Origin: Halocatena salina
GTDB taxonomy: Archaea > Halobacteriota > Halobacteria > Halobacteriales > Haloarculaceae
NCBI RefSeq assembly: GCF_023115355.1
Contig: NZ_CP096019.1
Location: 558,001-622,000, forward strand
Direction: 5' to 3'
Length of the DNA: 64,000 bases
Shown: positions 60,282 through 64,000 of the stretch, piece by piece
Layout: every line of letters begins with the position of its first letter
Position numbering within the stretch: position 1 is the first letter of the stretch
The notes under the pieces: generated by a model
What the model was told of the DNA's origin: nothing
What the model saw: only the letters and a program-made list of their open reading frames with translations
The model's database searches: none
Translations under genes and position numbers: made by a program

Positions 60282-61289
60282 ATGGAAACTCGTAAGATCC
60301 AGCTTACCGGTGGGTCGACGTTCACCGTTTCACTCCCGAAACGGTGGGCGAAAGAGCATGGTCTCGAATCGGGCGCGCAAATGCACCTGTACCCCCACAG
60401 TGATGGATCGTTGCTCGTTCGTCCGGATCCCACGAACAACGGAGAACGAGAGATCGCCCTCACTGTCGATCACCGCAGTGATGAAGACATCGTTCAAACG
60501 GTCCGGGCCGGCTACGTATCAGGGTTCGATAGGATCACGCTCGTTGCTACCGGTGGCATCGACGACTCCCAGCGCACAGCAGTCACACGAACTGTAGACG
60601 GGCTTGTTGGACTAGAGATCGTCTCGGAATCCAGACGCCGTGTCGTGCTCCAAAGCTTACTCGACACGAGTGATGTCTCTATTCGACAGACAGTGATCCA
60701 ACTCCAACGGATCACGCTGTCGATGCACGAGAACGCAGTGACCGCAGCTATCAACGGAGATAGCGAGCTCGCAGCTCGTGTCTGTAACCGTGATGACGAA
60801 GCTGACCGGCTGTTCGGGATGGTGAGCCGCCACTATCAGCAGTCGTTATCCGACTTGCAAGCCATCGATCAACTCGATATCGACCGCCCGTCGATCGCGG
60901 ACTACTACACGACCGCCCAGCAACTCGAACGGGTCGCAGACCACGCCGAAAAGATGGCAGTGATCGCGGATCGACTCGATGTATCAGCAGCAGATACTAT
61001 TCCCAACTTCGACTCGATTGCCCGCTCCGCACGAGGTATCGTCACTGACGCGTCCAGCGTTCTGCTCGCTGGTGCAGATGTCGAGATGGCCTACCGGGCG
61101 CTCGATGACCGCGATACCCTCCTGGCCGAACTCGATCGATCGGACAAACGGCTGTACGACAGCGATAGTTCCGATCAACACCCCGCGGGGCTCCTCCTCG
61201 ACAGTGTCCGCAGAACATCCGAGTACGGAGGTAATATCGCCGAAACGATGATTCAGCGCGCCGTCAGGACCGGTAGCCTCTCCGAATAG
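60282..61289 (+). CDS. AbrB-like plus PhoU-domain regulatory protein
   Basis: 335 residues. The N-terminal ~45 form a SpoVT/AbrB-type DNA-binding fold (METRKIQLTGGSTFTVSLPK, RWAKEHGLESGAQMHLYPHS). The C-terminal half has PhoU-like helices (NRDDEADRLFGMVSRHYQQS and QQLERVADHAEKMAVIADRL). Probably regulates phosphate-related genes. A Shine-Dalgarno-like GGGAGGAG at 60267-60274 stands 7 nt before the ATG, unlike the leaderless neighbours. Confidence 0.88.
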   Translation: METRKIQLTGGSTFTVSLPKRWAKEHGLESGAQMHLYPHSDGSLLVRPDPTNNGEREIALTVDHRSDEDIVQTVRAGYVSGFDRITLVATGGIDDSQRTAVTRTVDGLVGLEIVSESRRRVVLQSLLDTSDVSIRQTVIQLQRITLSMHENAVTAAINGDSELAARVCNRDDEADRLFGMVSRHYQQSLSDLQAIDQLDIDRPSIADYYTTAQQLERVADHAEKMAVIADRLDVSAADTIPNFDSIARSARGIVTDASSVLLAGADVEMAYRALDDRDTLLAELDRSDKRLYDSDSSDQHPAGLLLDSVRRTSEYGGNIAETMIQRAVRTGSLSE

Positions 61290-61359
61290 TTCGTCAGTGT
61301 TCCGGTCACATTTTTCAATCCGTAATACACATGTATACAATACGTCAACGTAAACAAAG

Positions 61360-61995
61360 ATGACGACGGTGATGCTGTTGCGACACGGTGAAACGGCCTG
61401 GAACTTGGAGGGACGATTACAGGGATGGGCTCCGGTCACGTTGAACGATCGGGGCCGCGAGCAGGCGACCAGTACTGGAGCGTATTTCGACAAGGAGGAC
61501 ACAGTTACGCCCGATCGAGTAGTGTCCTCGGATCTCACGCGCACCAAGGAGACGACCGAACTAGTTCGATCAGCGATCGATGTACCAGTCCGGTTCGAAA
61601 CGGCGTGGCGCGAACGGGATCTGGGCGTGTACCAGGGGCTTTCGCTTTCGACGGTGGCTGACCGTTTCCCAGAGTTCGGTCTCGGCACGACGGCGGCGAA
61701 CGCTTCCGATCGAACGCCCGAGGGCGGTGAAAGCTTCGTTCACCTCCAAAATCGGGTCATCACCAGCTGGAAAGAACTGCTCGAACTGAGCGAACCGGAC
61801 GAGTATGTTCTCGTGGTGACACACGGAGGACCGATCCAGATCGTGCTCGGGCACATCCGAAACGTGCCACTCGAGCAAGCGCTGATCGACGAAGCCCCCA
61901 TCAACTGCTCGTTTGCCGAGATAAACGTTCCCGACGGCACCGACACCGATCCGTCGATCGTCCGCACGAACGTGGTCCCCTGGACTGACGATTGA
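61360..61995 (+). CDS. Histidine phosphatase superfamily protein
   Basis: 211 residues. The phosphate pocket is LLRHGETAWNLEGRLQGWAP with the catalytic His at 9. SDLTRTKETTELVRSA and the second His in VVTHGGPIQIVLGH follow. May be a phosphoglycerate mutase-like or a sugar- or cobalamin-phosphate phosphatase; the substrate is not decided. Convergent with the S66 gene, directly adjacent. Confidence 0.92.
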   Translation: MTTVMLLRHGETAWNLEGRLQGWAPVTLNDRGREQATSTGAYFDKEDTVTPDRVVSSDLTRTKETTELVRSAIDVPVRFETAWRERDLGVYQGLSLSTVADRFPEFGLGTTAANASDRTPEGGESFVHLQNRVITSWKELLELSEPDEYVLVVTHGGPIQIVLGHIRNVPLEQALIDEAPINCSFAEINVPDGTDTDPSIVRTNVVPWTDD

Positions 61996-63069
61996 TCACG
62001 GATTCTGGTCTGCCGGATCCACTCCAAGGGTAATCGTTTCTCGCTCGGGATCGACAGTGATGGTGTCCCCGATCGGGAGCGGTGCGATCGGGGTGGTGTG
62101 TCCCCAGTCGATGCCGCACACGACCGGCGCAGTGGGGTTGTATCGCTCCACCTGTTCGATGACGACGTCGTACACCTGTTCGCGGTAGGCGTCTCGCTCG
62201 TCCCGTGGCGGCTCTTTGAGGAAGCTTCGACCCGGTGCTCGACCCATGACGACAGCTTCGAACCGTTCGAGGAGTCCCCGCTCGCCGAGACAGACGAGCG
62301 TTCCCGCGACGATTTCTGGATCTGGGAGATCCTCTGCGATTTCGATCGCGAGTACCGCGCCATCGAACGCGTTCGGCTCCGGGAGATATCGATCGGTCGC
62401 TAGCTGCCACTCAACGATGGCCCGGCAACCACCCCAGAGCCGGCCCGTTGTAGGCGTTTTATCGCCCGCCCAGCGCCAACCGGGATTGGGTTCGTACGAT
62501 GGTGATGATTCGAAAGCGTCCGGATCGCCCCACGGCACTGGTTCATCCGTCCATTCCGAAGACGGGGTGAGTTCGCCGAGCGAGTCCTCGAAAAACGCCC
62601 GACGGCAGTATCGCTCCGTGTACGCCGGCAGCTCGCCCGGCACGGCGATTTCGTTCATCAGCTGGGCACCGTTGTAGGAAACGATGCCGCAGTTCCAGAG
62701 CGCAAGCGAGAGGTTCGTGTTGTCACTCATCCCGAAAAAACGTGTGGGATGCTCGCGCAATACTGTAGGATCGAGGTGTTTCAGGACCCGGAGCTGTTCC
62801 CAGCCGCCGATCGTTGCGAAGATGCCAGTGATGTCCGGATCTTCGAACGCGGCGTGAACGTCTGCCGCCCGCGCCCGTGGGTTCGCCGCGAGGAACTCGT
62901 CGCCCTGACGGGCCGTCGGGTACACGATAGGATCGAGATCGAACACCGTCCGAAGCCGTTCGAGCGCGAGTTCGAACACGTGGGGAGCGTTCCGTGCACC
63001 ACCGCTCGATGGGGCGATCACGGCGACGCTATCACCGGGGGTCATCGCTGGGGGGGTCCTGAACGTCAT
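61996..63069 (-). CDS. S66 family carboxypeptidase (LdcA/MccF-like)
   Basis: 357 residues. Start VAVIAPSSGGARNAPHVFEL; nucleophile Ser 115 in FFGMSDNTNLSLAL; EIAEDLPDPEIVAGTLVCLG; and catalytic His in VCGIDWGHTTPIAPLPIG. The family cleaves L,D-peptide or amino-acyl bonds; archaea lack peptidoglycan, so an MccF-like detoxifying or peptide role is more likely. No signal peptide; cytoplasmic. Confidence 0.9.
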   Translation of the reverse strand: MTFRTPPAMTPGDSVAVIAPSSGGARNAPHVFELALERLRTVFDLDPIVYPTARQGDEFLAANPRARAADVHAAFEDPDITGIFATIGGWEQLRVLKHLDPTVLREHPTRFFGMSDNTNLSLALWNCGIVSYNGAQLMNEIAVPGELPAYTERYCRRAFFEDSLGELTPSSEWTDEPVPWGDPDAFESSPSYEPNPGWRWAGDKTPTTGRLWGGCRAIVEWQLATDRYLPEPNAFDGAVLAIEIAEDLPDPEIVAGTLVCLGERGLLERFEAVVMGRAPGRSFLKEPPRDERDAYREQVYDVVIEQVERYNPTAPVVCGIDWGHTTPIAPLPIGDTITVDPERETITLGVDPADQNP

Positions 63070-63137
63070 TTCCCCCCATCAAATCACACACAAATTAAAT
63101 ATTTTTTGGTGTCATCACCACATCACCTGACTGTTCG

Positions 63138-63467
63138 TCAGTAGAGCGCGCCACCCAGCGGAACTGCCGCGTCGGGTGTGACCAAGACGGGATGACCGTC
63201 CTCGTCGGGCACGCCGACGGTCAGCGCTTCTGATTTGAACCCGGCGATCCGCACTGTACCGAGGTTCGTCGCACAGAGAACCTGCCGACCGACCAGTTCG
63301 TCCGGCTCGTAGTTATAGCCCGTCTGGGCCGCCGATGGAAGCTCTTGGGTTCCGATGTCGATCCAGAGCTTTGCCATTTCGGGTTTGTTTGCCTCCGGAA
63401 ACGGCTCTGCACGCAGTATCTCGCCGACTTGGAGTTGCACATCGAACGGCGTTTCGGTGTCGCTCAT
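63138..63467 (-). CDS. tRNA-binding-domain protein (CsaA-like)
   Basis: 109 residues from the ATG at 63467 (MSDTETPFDVQLQVGEILRA). OB-fold tRNA-binding domain: FPEANKPEMAKLWIDIG, QVLCATNLGTVRIAGFKSEA, and a C-terminal PGGALY-like end. The whole protein is a single such domain, as in CsaA and free forms of the MetG C-terminus. Either tRNA binding or a chaperone-like role is possible. Confidence 0.88.
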   Translation of the reverse strand: MSDTETPFDVQLQVGEILRAEPFPEANKPEMAKLWIDIGTQELPSAAQTGYNYEPDELVGRQVLCATNLGTVRIAGFKSEALTVGVPDEDGHPVLVTPDAAVPLGGALY

Positions 63468-63515
63468 ACGCCGCTGCATGTCGCCGTCCGTATAGAATCC
63501 GTTGATCGTGGTGTG

Positions 63516-64000
63516 TCACTCGGCAGTCGGATAGTCGGTGTCGAACACGTTTTCGACCACCGGCTCGGAATCGTCGGGGTGCTCCGTCTCGGGGCTGACG
63601 CTTCCGGTTTCGTAGCCGTGGAGATCGAGGGTGACGTGTTCGAAGCCGATCTCCGAGAGATGCTCTCGCGCTGCACGGACGAAGTCGGGATCGAGCGCGC
63701 GGTCGAGTTCGTCGCTGCCGACTTCGATGCGCGCGAGTCCGTCATGATCGCGCACGCGGAACTGTTCGAACCCCCACGTTCGGAGGAGTCGCTCTGCTTT
63801 TTCGATCCGGGTGAGCCGCGACTCAGTCACGTCGAGTCCGGTCGGAATACGCGAGGAGAGACATGCCATCGAGGGTTTGTCCGCGACTGACAGCCCGTAG
63901 TGGTCAGCTGCGTCTCGGACCTCCGGCTTCGAAAAGTCGTGTGCGAGCAGCGGGGAGTAGACGTCGAGTTCTTCGACGGCTCTGAGTCCCGGCCGGTGGC
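63516..64000 (-). CDS. larE: LarE-type ATP-dependent sulfur transferase, 5' end beyond window
   Basis: The C-terminal ~160 residues are in the window. SKPEVRDAADHYGLSVADKP followed by SMACLSSRIPTGLDVTESRL matches the PP-loop family LarE, including the sulfur-donating Cys in MACLSSR. LarE adds sulfur to the pyridinium-based nickel-pincer cofactor of lactate racemase; archaeal members may have other roles. The ATP-binding SGGVDS motif should lie upstream, outside the window. Confidence 0.9.
   Translation of the reverse strand, partial: HRPGLRAVEELDVYSPLLAHDFSKPEVRDAADHYGLSVADKPSMACLSSRIPTGLDVTESRLTRIEKAERLLRTWGFEQFRVRDHDGLARIEVGSDELDRALDPDFVRAAREHLSEIGFEHVTLDLHGYETGSVSPETEHPDDSEPVVENVFDTDYPTAE

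Overview
The window is chromosomal DNA of a haloarchaeon (class Halobacteria). Proteins are strongly acidic, twin-arginine signal peptides predominate, promoters are short TATA elements about 27 nt ahead of leaderless starts, and the information-processing genes are archaeal (Orc1/Cdc6, MCM, TFB, A-type ATP synthase subunit D, PibD-like peptidase). The genus cannot be told from the sequence alone. Most of the window is ordinary core genome. No complete insertion sequence, CRISPR array, rRNA or tRNA was recognised.

Region by region. 1-3.5 kb: the end of a zinc-type alcohol/quinone dehydrogenase, a His-rich MoaB, then a likely replication origin (repeat cluster at 1687-2022 plus a perfect 20-bp palindrome) beside an orc1/cdc6 gene. 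A decayed IS200/IS605-type remnant touches the orc1 stop codon. 3.9-11 kb: small proteins, a fumarylacetoacetate hydrolase, a Tat-exported protein, a lidless Hsp70 paired with a membrane J-protein, and a geranylgeranyl-reductase-like flavoprotein. 11-19 kb: pyrBI, two tiny zinc-ribbon proteins, thiC with a candidate operator, a pccB-type carboxyltransferase and a uracil-DNA-glycosylase-fold protein. 19-27 kb: an NSS transporter, a short-chain dehydrogenase, sucCD, a membrane-anchored winged-helix regulator and thyX.

26.5-36 kb is a surface-carbohydrate region: a polysaccharide-deacetylase lipoprotein, a sugar-active beta-propeller lipoprotein, GT4 and GT2 glycosyltransferases, a large polytopic membrane protein and an alkaline-phosphatase-superfamily enzyme. 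36-41 kb holds a broken VOC/glyoxalase gene, a blue-copper protein next to a sulfite-oxidase-type molybdoenzyme (a likely redox pair), an enoyl-CoA hydratase and a lipoprotein.

41-57 kb is an information-processing region: atpD, a DUF6276 protein, a prepilin peptidase, MCM helicase interrupted by a 182-residue mini-intein, a tightly packed run of uncharacterised haloarchaeal proteins ending in a degenerate MinD/ParA-like protein, TFB, another uncharacterised gene facing a second MinD/ParA-like ATPase with an altered P-loop, mutS, an iron-type substrate-binding lipoprotein with a palindromic box, and mutL. 57-64 kb: a short-chain dehydrogenase, a TatC whose long disordered N-terminus carries a 60-bp tandem repeat, a PhoU-domain regulator, a histidine phosphatase, an S66 carboxypeptidase, a tRNA-binding-domain protein and the end of larE.

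The observations most worth follow-up are the origin repeats, the MCM-linked MinD-like gene run, the repeat expansion in TatC, the Hsp70/membrane-J pair, and several inverted repeats placed exactly between a TATA box and a leaderless start (thiC, a zinc-ribbon gene, the iron-uptake lipoprotein).
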